Assembly: GCA_949987705.1 (NCBI GenBank)
Contig: OX465284.1
Span: 114,807,163-114,871,162, forward strand
DNA from: Thereva unica
Lineage: Eukaryota > Arthropoda > Insecta > Diptera > Therevidae
Length of the DNA: 64,000 bases
Direction: 5' to 3'
Shown in pieces: positions 45,568-56,989 of this stretch. Each line of letters begins with the position of its first letter. The stretch's first letter is position 1. The notes beneath the pieces are model-generated. The model was not told where the DNA came from, did no database searches, and worked only from the letters and a program-made list of their open reading frames with translations. The translations under genes were made by a program, and so were the position numbers.

Positions 45568-45960
45568 CTGTTTATGTGTTACGCATGCAATTTTTATTGG
45601 TACTTAATCTTTTATGTTTGCATGTTTCAGCTGAGCCACGGCAGTGGTAAATATTTCTCAGCCCTGCTGGGAAGTGCGCCTTCTGTGTTGGAAGGGAAAC
45701 TCTATATATGTATATATATACATATATATTTATATATATATGTATGTATGTATGTGTATGTATATATAGATTTTCATGCTTAGCTGAAAAGTGCGCCTTC
45801 TGTGCTAGAAGGGTTAACTCTTGATTAAACACGGGGAGCACAGGGAGAAAAGAAGCAGGAGGGAGAGATTGGTTCATCTAGTATGTCTGGTCCGTCTGGT
45901 TAACTCTGAGTTGTGTGTGCGTTTTGTATGTGAATCTATTAAACAACTACTACTACTGGC
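45568..45960 (+). mobile_element. 3' region of the LINE, with duplicated segment around a microsatellite
   Basis: A 3' UTR-like sequence follows the stop. AAGTGCGCCTTCTGTG...GAAGGG occurs twice, at about 45672-45695 and 45789-45812, on either side of a (TA)n(TATG)n tract (45703-45768). It ends near TAAACAACTACTACTACTGG, possibly a short repetitive tail. The boundary is uncertain. Confidence 0.5.
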
Positions 45961-46183
45961 TAGCTTCAAAATCCAATTTGTTTGTGAAACTTATAAGATA
46001 AATTATAGCTCTTAGGTGGAGCTAGACAGCTAGGTTGAACTGCCTGGAGACCGTTTGTCTAGGTGTTTTTGGATGAAATATCAATCCCCCTAAACTTCTA
46101 GAAAAAGTTCTAGAGCCCTTAGCCGTTAAAAAAAAATTTATATCTCAAAAGACACGAAAACCGGAACTGATCCAATCAAAGCT

Positions 46184-46510
46184 ATGCATAGGAGTCCGGA
46201 TCAGCAAGATCCCACCCAAGACACTCAAAACTTCAGATTCCTCCACCTCAAAAGCTCACCCAGCGTGCATACTTATCCCAAAGACATCCAAGGATTGGAA
46301 GTGGGATCAGCCACCCCCCCCCCCCCCGCTAAGATCTCACACAAGACCGCCGATTCCCATCCAAGACATACTACAGCTCAGCTCAGTTAGTTTCACATAG
46401 CTGGCGCTCACATCCAAAGCTCAGCATAAAAAAGCTCACCACAGAGGTTCTTGTCCTGGATAAAGCTCACAGCCAAGCTCCTAGTCGATGACGTAATTGA
46501 GCCAGAAACA
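46184..46510. repeat. Degenerate AAGCTC/CATCCAAGAC block, copy 2
   Basis: Words related to the block at 1729-2100 recur (ACCCAAGACAC, CATCCAAGG, CCATCCAAGACATAC, CATCCAAAGCTCAGC, AAGCTCACC). A run of 14 C lies at 46314-46327. It is a degenerate dispersed repeat of unknown class. Confidence 0.4.
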
Positions 46511-46789
46511 GCATTGCTACACTACTTTGTAGCCTGATACGTATGATGAGAACTGTTTCCACTGTCTTTATGTAAATCGCTTATCGACCTAAAGAGTACT
46601 AAAAGGATTATTATTGCTTTTGTATGTGAAAGACCAATGGTGAAGCGAATTTCACCGAAGAGGGTTTTATGGTTTAGAGAAATATCGAACAGCAACCTTT
46701 AGTTGTAAAGATAGTAGACAGAAAATTGAAAATGTGCCAATGCCAACATATGGTCTTATTCTACTTCTTCTTTTCTAACATTACCGCGG

Positions 46790-46965
46790 AAGAACACCGG
46801 TTTCGATGATCGAATAAAAGATGGTTGTAAAGAGGGAAGATAAGAATGATGTAGGAACCACAAGTGAAAAGACGAAGACTATGTCGAGTAATAAATTCGA
46901 AGCACGGACCTCCTGGATGGTAATCGGACTCCTCAACTCCTAGACTATTGAGGTTGTGTTGGTTG
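46790..46965 (-). mobile_element. tRNA-derived SINE, copy 6
   Basis: Minus strand: CAATAGTCTAGGAGTTGAGG (A-box region), GATTACCATCC, then a decayed B box GCTTCGAATTT. The body contains ACATCATTCTTATCTTCCC and CATCTTTTATTCGATCATC, which match the 3' part of copy 1 (4908-5128). Confidence 0.7.
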
Positions 46966-46969
46966 CAAT

Positions 46970-48990
46970 TGAACATTTTTGCTGCTAAAGTAAATACTGC
47001 CGGAGTTTCGTATTTTTTGCAGGGCAAACGACTGGAGACATCAACCACATCAAAAATTGCAGCTTTCTAAACAAGCTTTAAATTCTATTATAAGTAACAA
47101 AAGATCCCTTAAACAAATTGCATTTCCAATTTTTCCTTAATTAATTACCAGCAATACAACAAAAATCTTATATCCTTAATACACCCCCATTTATTACCTT
47201 AAATAAAAAAAAATACACGCTCTCCTTAAGTAACTCGCCCTCCAACAAGTTACTTAGCCAAGAACATCCCGCCTATTACCGAATATATAATATTAAAGCA
47301 CGAAATACCAGCAACGTCCACAGATGATTTACATCCATCAAGATGAGATAAACTCTTGAAAGTGTAATCAGTCGTTCAGCTGTAAGTCGTAAAAATGAGG
47401 GCGGCCTCACAAAGGATACCCCAGCAGTTTCCCATATATAGTATATCCTTAAATGGCAGCGCACTGACCAGACAAATTCGCTTTGTGAATTGGGGGTAAT
47501 CAGATAAGAGTTCGGCCTCCCCTTCCTGCCGGGGCCGCCAAGATAGATGATGGTCATTTATATTTTGATTGTCTGGCGTGTCGTCCTAGTCAAAAAATGT
47601 ATTGTCCTGTAATGAATCAAATTTTTCCGTTGATATTCGTTTCGGAATTGAGCAATCATAACTCAATATTGGTGGGATATAAAAAAATGGAGTTTGTGAT
47701 AGGACAAAGTTTACACAATTTACTGTATTTTTCCTGGCAGTCAACCGAGAGGAAATCATCATCATGGGGTGGATTCCCTGGAAAATTACTTTATAGAATC
47801 CCCATCAGAAGTAATGGCTGCAAGCTCATGCGATCCACGGTGGTGACCGGTGTGTACTTAACCCTTAACCCTGCATTAACCTTTAATTTCAATTTATAAA
47901 GTGATTAAAATGCATTACCCACAAAGGCCGTAATTTGAGCTTATTAACCCAATTACACAGCCGTTGGCAATTGAATAAAAGATCTCAGGTGAAAGGCTTG
48001 TGAAGCTTAAGAGCCCGGCAAGGACACCCTCCTGTTACTATGTACATACGGACATACCACATGCATGATGGCTTCATTCTATTATTATAGCCTGAAATGT
48101 GCATTCGTTAAACCTATTCAGAACCCTTAATTATCCCTTGTTAATGGTCAGGTAAATATCAGTTTTGGAAAAGGGTTAAGGGTCACTAAACTTATCACAG
48201 TAATGTATGCTCTTAGAAAATTATAACCGAAGACTGCTGCTTGATCAACAAGGTGTCCACTTTATTGCCTTGATGAAGGCGAATCAATGAATATTGGATG
48301 AGGCACACTCGTATGTAGTTAAGCCCCCGGTAATTGTATATAGTAACTGTTAATGAAACCGCATATGACTGCACATGAAAGCACCTTTCGAACCAAGAAA
48401 AAAAAAAAAACCTCCCGGTAATATTCAAATCATGAGGACCTTGTGTCGTGTGTGTGTGTGGGTATAACCCACTGAAAACTGATGGAAATTCTACTTAAAT
48501 CCATTGTCATTATGGCCATGTGCCATTTAGGGACATTAATTAAGGCTAATGCAAATAAATCCTGCTCTGGGGTCATATTTGCTTGGGATAAATCCGTAAA
48601 TATTTATAAACGTCCTTCGTCCGAAAGTTCCTGCCTAACTGGGATAAGGATGATATTTTGGCCCCGCTCGAATCTGTTAAACATTGATGGCTGACGGTAG
48701 CTTTTTATCTCTCATTTAATTAAGATATTTTGTTGGTTATGTGCCGTTCAATGTTGACCATTTTCGTGCTTTATGAAAATTTAATTATAAATCTTTGTTG
48801 GCGGCGACGACGACGACGACGGGAGAAATTTAAAATTATTTTTTTGTATTAAAATATTTTGCATTAAAGTTTTAGATTATTTTACCATATTAAGTGCAAA
48901 CAAGGATTTTATTTGGCAAAAGAGTTTTGATTTTTAGATTAAATTAGTTTTTAATCTTCTTTGGAATGTAAACGATGGTTATAGACAAGA
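46970..48990. other. Non-coding stretch, possible regulatory block
   Basis: The block 48490-48570 contains GACATTAATTAAGG and ATGCAAATAAAT (a POU octamer at about 48549) within a run of unusually low-repeat sequence. A (GAC)n tract lies at 48800-48823. The 93-codon minus frame 47276-47557 and the 100-codon plus frame 47597-47899 are unrecognised. Confidence 0.35.
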
Positions 48991-49112
48991 AGGAGTGTTA
49001 CCTAGGTGAGACCAGTCAGAAGGGGAAAGATCATGACATGCGGAATCGAACCACAAAACTCTAGGATGGTAGTAAGGTACCTTAATCGCGCGACTAGGGG
49101 CGAAGAATAGGG
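48990..49112 (-). mobile_element. tRNA-derived SINE, copy 7
   Basis: Minus strand: CCCCTAGTCGCGCGATTAAG (A-box region), CTTACTACCATCC, and the perfect B box GGTTCGATTCC at about 49037-49047. It continues with GATCTTTCCCCTTCT, shared in part with copy 1. Confidence 0.75.
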
Positions 49113-49288
49113 GGCTGCAGGCGTGGTTGTAGACCCCTGGCCGCATCCTGCTCCATGAGTCCCCTGCACTGCTCCTTGAACTGGTGAGGGGTCATCAAGC
49201 CTTTCCGGCCTAACCTTAAAACATATTGAATACGGCGGATGTAGTAAGAACATACTCGATAAAACCCGCAATACCAAGGTGTACACAA
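49090..49288 (-). other. GC-rich open segment beside a SINE, possible exon
   Basis: The minus frame across 49112-49250 contains 'LGRKGLMTPHQFKEQCRGLM' and then 'EQDAARGLQPRLQPPIL'. It is markedly GC-richer than the flanks and lacks the low-complexity look of chance frames. The reading ends inside the neighbouring SINE. An acceptor-like TTTTAAG precedes the GC-rich part. I do not recognise the product. It may be an exon, a captured gene fragment or chance. Confidence 0.2.
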
Positions 49289-49289
49289 T

Positions 49290-50360
49290 CGTGTTGAAGG
49301 GATGAATGGTACGTCATGATTGTGCTACAAACGATCGGCGTGGGTCCAACTCGTGGGATTAATATTGATCCATATTCTGAGCTGCTGCAAATTCCTATCG
49401 ACCGACCAGACTTTCTTCCTTTCTCCTGAAAACGATGGAGAAGGTTTTAGACAAGCATATTCGCATAAGTTTTGCAGTGAAATCACTCCACTGCTTGTAC
49501 TGGTGCTAATTATATTTGTCGGCTCATTGGAGCACTTCCCGAGGCAATTGTGATATAGCGAGCAGGAGATTGAGTCTTAACTCCGGATTGAGTCTAAATA
49601 AAGGAGTTGACAATAGTTATAATAGGTCACTGTACATTTAAAGACGCCCTCTCAAAGAAAGAAAAAAGAAGAAACTGCTGATTACCCAGGAACCGCGATT
49701 CATTACTGATAATCCCTCTCCCAACACAGCTTTAGAAAAATAAATATTCACTCAGCAGGCCAGGTGATTCTCCCTTTTAAAGCTTCACTTCGAAGCTTTA
49801 AAGCTTCCTATCCTGACGAGCTTTCTAAGTTTAAAAGAGACCGCTTTACCAGTCCAACGTCAGTCTTTTGTCAGATTTATTCCGTAAAGGTCATCTTCTC
49901 CGGTCCTACACTGTGTCGAGGTATACGATCCGGAACGGTAGGAACACACACATAAACACACCGCATAACGAATATCTGTGGGATGTTGCCGAGGCTTTAT
50001 CGAGTTGTACGATCCGACAGTGTTCCGCAATATTTTCTAGACCAGAAGGAATAAAGAGATATTATTTTTGTAAGAAGGTATTTGTTCTCACAAGAACCTA
50101 GACAACTCAAGAGCTCCCGGCAACCTTCCCTTAAGGAGGTTAAGAGAACCACCGAACGAAACACCATTACATTCTAACAAAGAGTCTTATACATAACGAG
50201 GCCTAAGTCTGGGATACGACATTTTTTGGTCTTTTACGGCGAAGTGAAAATTTTGCTGAATGAATGATGGTTGGTGGGATGATATTTTTTGGATACTGCG
50301 TTTCTCTTTGTAAGTTGTGATCTCGCCGGTTTTCTGGCAAAAATTCTACTTAAATTTACA
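49290..50360. other. Non-coding stretch
   Basis: Frames at 49320-49553, 49764-49955 and 49868-50101 show no domain. Their sequence is less AT-rich than average and may include the upstream part of the LINE relic that follows. Confidence 0.3.
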
Positions 50361-50364
50361 ATTG

Positions 50365-51090
50365 TCTTCCAGGAAGCATTTTTTCAAACCTGCCTAACAA
50401 TACAGCCAAATCAAAGGTCGGGCGCTATTGTAATCCTGTTATCAGATAGCCAAGCAGGCATCAAGGCATTCGACTCAGCCCCCATAACGTCCAAGGTCGA
50501 AAATTTCCAGAAAGTGCTATCTTCCAAAAACGGGAGATAGAGGTTCACTTTTAAGTGGGTACCTGGTCACAGGAACATCTAGGGGATTGAGTGTTTAATG
50601 CACAAAATCTAATCACTAAAGTGTTTTATTCTTCAAAATTTAAACAATAGACCGGTTGTCGGTAGATCACGCAGGTCAAGCAGAATTGCACATGGTTAGT
50701 ACTTAGTGGGGGACCGCTTGGAAAAACGAAAGCCAATAGCAAACTGTGAAGACTTTTCGACAACGCAGCTTTGCACATATTCACAGGCACTATAAATTGG
50801 AGTTTATAAAGGTGTTTTTCTATCTTTAGCACGATCTCTTTGCGTTTCCTAGTAAGGATATCGCCAGAATCTTGTCAATAATAACTGGATAGTTTCCACT
50901 GACATCACGCAGTTAGCCGGTCGCTGTGGAAAGGAGCAGAACACTTCCTTAGTAGCTCTCCGGCTCTGGCTATCACCAGGAACCATGTACTTGCAAACCA
51001 CTTCTTAAAGGATTTTACGGGAGGTTTCGAAGTCCACAATTCGTAGGAGATTTGATCCGGTACCTAAATATAATTGGCTGCATTTAAAGT
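50365..51090 (+). pseudogene. LINE RNase H and C-terminal relic
   Basis: At 50433-50500 the frame reads 'ILLSDSQAGIKAFDSAPITS', which fits the LINE RNase H block 'I.SDSQAAIKAL.S..I.S'. After a stop, 'FKWVPGHRNI' (about 50553-50582) is the WVPGH motif. Further down, 'KDIARILSIITG' (about 50859-50893) matches the conserved 'RDIR.LVG.ITGH' segment, and 'LIRYLNIIGC' the last block before the C-terminus. It is related in type to the LINE at 22092-23330 but on the opposite strand. Several stops and frameshifts occur. Confidence 0.75.
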
Positions 51091-51094
51091 ATCT

Positions 51095-52985
51095 TTTAGC
51101 TCACTGCTTTTCTTATGCAAAGTTCTTCAATGGCTACAATACGGCGCATCTAATCGGAATTTGTTGTGCCTCAGCCTTCGGTTTGGATGGGACTGCCCCT
51201 TATACGTACCGTAGAGGTAGGCGATATTTTTTAAACAGTTCACCAATTATCATCCGTCAGTTTTGATATCATGAGGCAATTTCAAGACGTAAGTACCCTG
51301 ATAAAGATGCAGATCAAAAATTGTTTTATATTGGCAAAAAACTTGGGTAGTGATCTTGGGAAAAAAAATCGGATATTCACCTTTAAAGATCAGATCAAGC
51401 TTAGTTTTAGACATTGCTTCATGGCTTGAACGACATGTTGACCCGTTGTACAAAGGGTGACTCCAAAATCCACTGGATGGATGATATGATAATAGTGTCT
51501 AAGATTTTATTTCTTGATAATAATTCTATAACTGTCGATCGATCTTTCAATCCACCAAACATAGGATCGATTTCTACATTTGAATATCGAGTTCTAATGG
51601 ACCAAAGTTGATTGCTAAAACAAATTTACTTAAAAGAACTAACATTGGAATTAAATTTAGAGCACTCTACTATGAAATACCCCATTTTTAGAATAAATAT
51701 GTTAGATGAAGATTACATAAAAACACCAAAAACATATTTCCATGAATTATTAACAAAATAACGTACGCTGAAATATGAGTCGAAGTATTGTATAGACACA
51801 CCCTAGTAAAACAGTTCACAAATGACTAAACATAATCAAGACTGTGAGGAAATCCCGTACAGCACAATGGACAAAGTGCTCAAAAGGACAATGCGTTCTT
51901 AACCTCCTTCAGATTGACAAGGGTCCTTAGGTTGTGTCGTTAACAATCTGTTCGCACTCACCTCAAGCAGTTGTTGATTTTCCGCAAGCTTTTGTTTGTG
52001 GCATTTTGCAATATTTTGGGGTGAAATTTTGGGTTTCTCCAGCGTCTTCATCTAGGACATTTCGGAATTAACTAAATTAACATCCATGGCATAATTCAGT
52101 CCGGGGATTCTTCATGAATTTCAATGACAGCAGCAATTACCCAGCGAAACATGAGCTACTACATTCATTTCAGGGGTTCAATGATCATTTCAATAATCAC
52201 ACCATAACATTTGTGGCCCTCGATCCTGCCCAGGAAGCCAGGCAACGCTCGCAAACTACTTCCGCTATAGTGTACAGCAGCGCACCATAAGTGGCGACAT
52301 AAATTACACCGCTTGCTCTCCAATAATAGAATCGAAATGGCATTCGAGGCTATAAATGTGTATTAAACACCCAAACATATTTCCGAGTCGCATATTCGAA
52401 TCCAGACGACAGGAATAAGCTTAATAACGAAAACCGAAATCAGAAGAACCCTTTGCTCGCTGGTGTAATCCCGGCAGCCAGCTGAAATGTTGCCTCGGCA
52501 GAAAGGATAACGATTTCCACGGCGAACGGCGAAACCGACACAGCCATAAGTAGCCCCACGACTATAGGACAAGACAATGTGGCCTAATCCTCTTATTTAT
52601 ATGAAGATGAACATAATATTCGAGCGGGATAGTGGAGGAGAGCAAGGATCCTGGTGCAGGAGACGTCAGTGGAAATTTCGTAGTGGAACTTTCTGACAGC
52701 TTTTAGTCAAAGGGTTGCCTGTGTAATGTCCTGGAGATTTTTGGAAAGGAGGGGATGGGGGCATTTTTATACCGAAAATTGGTTTGGCGCCAGGTTGGTG
52801 GAATCGTAAGTTAAGAGGAAAATCACGCTGCAAATTTATTTTCCAGTTGGAGGCACTTAATATGGTTGAGAGTTTTTTTTTGTTCACGAATTTAGCATGA
52901 GTTTTTAGATTGTTGTAGCAAAATTGAGTGAATGTAATTTAGAAGAATAAACATGGTATATTTTTACTTCTTCTTCCAAAATGGC
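51095..52985. other. Non-coding stretch with a dispersed-repeat segment
   Basis: Sequence 51895-51965 resembles 36075-36160. No other element was recognised. Confidence 0.35.
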
Positions 52986-52989
52986 ACTA

Positions 52990-53700
52990 TAGTCTTTGTT
53001 GGACTCGGCTCTCTTAAAGTCTTATCTTCAGAAGCACGCTAACTTTTGCCTTATTTTCTACCCAACAAGATCCACCATCAAGAAGGACTCATTTTTGGGT
53101 AACTCGGACCACTGCCTAATCCACGTGAACTTCCCATATCCATCTTCTGTCCCAATCAACACGACGCCGAAAAGAACTATCTGACGGTACAGCAAACCGA
53201 ACTGATTTTAGCTTATGTATGTATTTCAGATGTATGTACATACTGGGATTTGTGTTTCCGTAGAAAGAACGCCAACTCTGTTTCTCTCGGTGTCACTAGA
53301 ATTATGCTGCCAGGCTTTTGATAGAGTATGAACTGGATTGATAGTTCCTTTTCTGGCTTTTCAGTCCCGGTAGTAGTGGCCGGCTTCGAGTTCGAACCTC
53401 GCACAAGCTGGATCAGTGAGCCTCAGGGGTCAATTATATCATCGGTTATCTTTTTAGTCTTCATAAATGACCTTTTCTCAATCTCGTCGAATCCAATTCA
53501 CAGCTTCGCAGCTGACGACAATCTTCGTTTCTCTTAGCCTTCGACAAAATAAGTAGAGCACGCGTCACCCGTGGGTTTTATGATCGATAACAGATGTCCA
53601 ATTAGGAATTGAACACATTCTTGATTGGGTACGCAACAAGCGCCCTCAATTCAACGCATCCAAAATGAAATACTCCATTTTTTTGTAAGATATTGGGTCC
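52990..53700 (+). pseudogene. LINE endonuclease-to-RT relic
   Basis: From 53095 the frame gives 'FLGNSDHCLIHVNFP', the 'LGSSDH..I.V' motif at the C-terminal end of LINE AP-endonucleases (SDH contains a catalytic His). The part between is deleted. From 53340 'GFSVPVVVAGFEFEPR' leads to 'SEPQGSI' and 'VIFLVFINDLFSISSNPI', then 'HSFAADDNLRFS'. This is RT motif 4, plus motif 5 in which the catalytic 'ADD' is preceded by an extra Ala. Near 53600-53680 'ILDWVRNKRPQFNASKMKYS' is the block following YADD. It is a Jockey-like dead copy with an internal deletion. Confidence 0.8.
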
Positions 53701-54201
53701 AATAGTACCACATCCCTTTACTTCATATTTGCGGGCCAGACCGCTGGAACAAGCTTATAAGCCTGGCTAGTGGCTTGTGCCATACATTTGACTATTCCAG
53801 CTTCCCTGGTTCCCCATCGCAGTCCTGCCCTGTTGGGCAGAAGTTCACCAAAGCGAGCTTGGGTATGTTCCAAGTGCTCTCCAATTCCATTCCGGCCTTC
53901 TTTACCTTGGCCCTTTAGTGAGCCCAGGGCAAAGCGACGGCAGTCTGGGTGTGCTTGTTGTCCCAGTTGGAAGGTAATTGTTATTCTACCTTTTGTTATT
54001 TTTTTTGATAATTTTACATCTTGGCTTGGTAGGCCCCATCTTAGTCCATCCCTTTCAGGACAGGTTCCAGTGGCCACCACGAAGAAGTTATGATCGCACT
54101 TCTTCCAGTCCGAAATAGTTACGGCACGTGTGTATTTAAATATCGAAATACACAACATGTTGCTCCCCCTATCTCGCTGACTGACCACCAAAGAAAAAAA
54201 A

Positions 54202-54227
54202 TGGTGGCAGCGGTGGGATATGAGCCC
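54202..54227 (+). other. Candidate tRNA-Leu primer-binding site or tRNA-Leu retropseudogene end
   Basis: TGGTGGCAGCGGTGGGAT (54202-54219) is the exact complement of the 3' end of animal tRNA-Leu (A/TAG type) including the post-transcriptional CCA. An LTR retrotransposon has such a primer-binding site just inside its 5' LTR, and mdg3-like Ty3 elements use tRNA-Leu. Similarity to tRNA-Leu may continue (GAGCCCTCGCC, CGAAG, AGCCTT), so a tRNA retropseudogene on the minus strand is an alternative. The 178-codon minus frame 53718-54254 overlaps this and is not convincing as a gene. Confidence 0.5.
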
Positions 54228-54229
54228 TC

Positions 54230-54820
54230 GCCCGAAGTACTGCTTAGCCTTCAATAAAGCCTTCCCTATTGTATCCCACTATCTCAGTGGACAGTCTGAT
54301 TTTAACGATTGTCCCATCAGTATATATCCACTGCCTACTAGTAGTACAGAGAGTGATTCCTAAGCTTAGTTTATCACATAAAAAATTAAGACGGCTATTT
54401 TTTGTTAGCCACACAATTTTGATTACAATTTCAAACCTATCTTGATACAAAACCACAATTTTTTACCCAGGCCAGAGATCCAGATCGATGAGTGGATGAG
54501 TGGTTTTGGATGAGTGTTTGCTTTATGTTAGCAGAGTGTCATCTTAGATTTATTTGTGGTTGAACAACAAAGTGCAGATGAGGGTTTCTGGTGTGGTAGA
54601 GTGTGCTATCCTCCTTCACTCGGTCTCGGGTTTTGTTGCTTTGATTTTAATTTTCGTTCAGCTGCACTAAATCATAGTTTAAATATAAAAATTAACTTTT
54701 TTGACAGGACCAGAAACTTTAATTAAAACCCCCGAAAATTTTCATCTCTCTGGGCATAAATTCAATGCCTGACATCTGATTATGAAACCAATTTTCTCGT
54801 AGCAAAAAGTCCTCTTTGCA
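54230..54820. other. Non-coding stretch
   Basis: No retroviral-type gag or pol was recognised downstream of the candidate primer site. GGATGAGTG occurs two or three times at 54488-54515. Confidence 0.35.
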
Positions 54821-54825
54821 TTTCG

Positions 54826-55020
54826 TCTTAATAAACTCCCAATCAGGCCCCGACCAAAGAAGCCATTATTTCTCGTATCTACGGTGCGGTTCCAGACGAG
54901 TAGATTAATTTTATATAAATTAAAATTTCATGTAAGGGTTTGTACCAGGATAATGGGGGAAAGACACCGAGACAAAGTGAGCGCCAAGGACCAAGTCGAA
55001 GCTGAGTGTTTTGTATTGAT
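54826..55020. repeat. Dispersed repeat family R1, copy 2
   Basis: This is the partner of 2702-2970. The orders of shared words are the same, and the block is shorter by roughly 75 bp in the middle. It is in the same orientation. Confidence 0.65.
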
Positions 55021-55025
55021 TCCGG

Positions 55026-56825
55026 TCGGTGTATATATGTATGGATGCACGAGTATATACCAACATCTACAACAACGAACCGAAAATTCTACGCTTATAC
55101 CGATCCTACCGCAGAGAATCCTTAGTCCTTAGTCCTGGTGACTTTCTGTAGGAGGATGGCATGTTTTGAAACAAAGCTTGACGAAACCACTTCAATGCTG
55201 CCTGGGTTAATATCTTCGGGTGTTCTGCGGTGACGTCTTTTATTGGAAAAGATTTATAACAGAACACGGAGAGTTAGAGAGAGAGGAGAGAGAGAGTATT
55301 AACGTTGGAAATCCCCGGCTTAAGGACATTTTAAATTCCGCTTTTCAGTGCGGCAAAGGCTTTAAGGGCAGCTGTTATTTTCCCATATATTTTCCCAATA
55401 GATACCAATTAGCTAAGGACAATTTGCATAAGTGTTCGCATATCGTATCCTCATCAATCAATCAGAGTCCTTCGGCTCCTTGACAAAGTTGCGGCGAAAG
55501 TGATTCAAATCGCGCCATGAATTTGCCATCACCGCGTGGAGCCGGCACCCCGTTCCTGGCAGAAGGATCCCCGCCGGATGCGGTAAATTTATTCAAATGG
55601 GGGCCGTTTTGGGGGTTATGAATTTTTATGTTTATGCTTATGCTCGGCGGCAGTCACACACTGGGTGTGTGCGGGAGTAAAAACGAAAACAGAATCATAA
55701 AGTGGCGTTTAACGAGGCTCTGATATGGAGATGAATTTTTTGCGTGGCAGCACGGAGGAACTAATGTGAGATAATTTGTTGACACGCGGTCAATGTGCAA
55801 AGTCATTTGATTGACGATATTCGCAGTGTTTTTTTGTAGAGAGGCCTGAAGGTAATTTGGGGTGTGGTTGAGTGGATTTTTATTTAGAAAAGATTTCTTT
55901 GGATTTTGGCTTTATGAGAATTTTATTTCTGGATTACCAAATCAGTACAGAGTTTGAACTACGTCTTGGGACCAACGATCGCAACTGATCATTTTTAGTT
56001 ACGCCAACTCATCGTTTTTGGATCATTGAAGGTTGATCAGTTACACCAGTGCAATAGAGAGAAAGTACATGAAAAAATATGCTCTTGCGTAACTATTTTT
56101 GACCGAGTGGAAGGGTGATCAAAGTCCTAACCGTGGTTGCCACTGTCCTTAAAGATAGGACAGGATAATATGATCGTGTTTGTCTGTTAAGTAAGGTTTG
56201 TACGATAGTCATTTGCAAAGTAGAAACTATAAATTTACAATAGATTGCTCTTGATGTGAAGATCACGGACTGACACTCAATCGAACACAGTCCTCAAGAT
56301 TAAACCACAAGTGTTCAGGGTGCAGATCACCAAATGTCTGTCTCAGGTGTAATGTAAATCTCGTGGACCACGTCCATAAGTGAGCACCTTGGCTTCCACA
56401 TCTAGCAAGAGAATACTTATACAATTGACCTTGAGTTAGGGAAGTGCCAAGAGGAATTAGGTCTTTGCGAACAGAACTAGTTCTTTGCGACCTGGGTGTT
56501 GCCTAGTAGATAATTTTTAACCATATCTAAAAAAAGAAAAAAGACAAATTTCTGAAGCACATACTGCGCCGGTGTCGAAAGCTTTATATTTTTAAACGAG
56601 AATGTGGTTTTACCAATGCGGTCCCCAACTGAGTACTAATTACGTTCATGCTGCTTGACCTATGTAATTGAACTAGGCGCCAAATTACGCAAGCGTGTCA
56701 CATGTCTGTGTGTATGGCTAAACGGTCTGACTTCGCAATCGTCGGTCCTGGTTGCACATACTACAAAGACAAAGAGAGTAATCTGATCGAAGTTACACCC
56801 TCCCAAAGGTATCTTGGAGATTTCA
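55026..56825. other. Mostly unique non-coding stretch
   Basis: The block 55490-55800 looks non-repetitive and GC-balanced (for example TTTATGTTTATGCTTATGC at about 55629) and could be a conserved non-coding element. A weak plus-strand tRNA-like segment lies at 56710-56770 (TGGCTAAACGGTCTGAC, then GGTCCTGGTTGC). No coding motif was recognised. Confidence 0.35.
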
Positions 56826-56829
56826 ATTA

Positions 56830-56985
56830 AAACCTAGACCTAGCTCCAACGTTAAGGCAGTTCTTTTGTATGGTTCCGAAACATAGGAAGTCACAAGCTT
56901 CGAAGCCATCGGAAGTAGACGGAGGGCTGTAAAGGACGCATTTTCGTAGATTGAGCAACATCAATACGCGTAAGATTGTTGAAAC
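56830..56985 (+). pseudogene. RTE-like LINE fragment
   Basis: The plus strand reads 'SNVKAVLLYGSET*EVTS', matching the 'K..V..VLLYGSETW.VT' block that follows the catalytic region of RTE/CR1-type LINEs. A stop replaces the expected Trp (TAG for TGG). The following 'RRRAVKDAF' weakly continues the pattern. It is a short fossil. Confidence 0.6.
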
Positions 56986-56989
56986 CTCA

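Noticed and set aside
53375..53405. B-box-like GAGTTCGAACC as another SINE
   Set aside because: No A box at the right distance, and the bases lie within a recognisable LINE RT frame.
53718..54254. 178-codon minus-strand open frame as a gene
   Set aside because: It runs through the tRNA-Leu-like sequence and shows no domain. The composition suggests an accidental open frame over a GC-richer segment.
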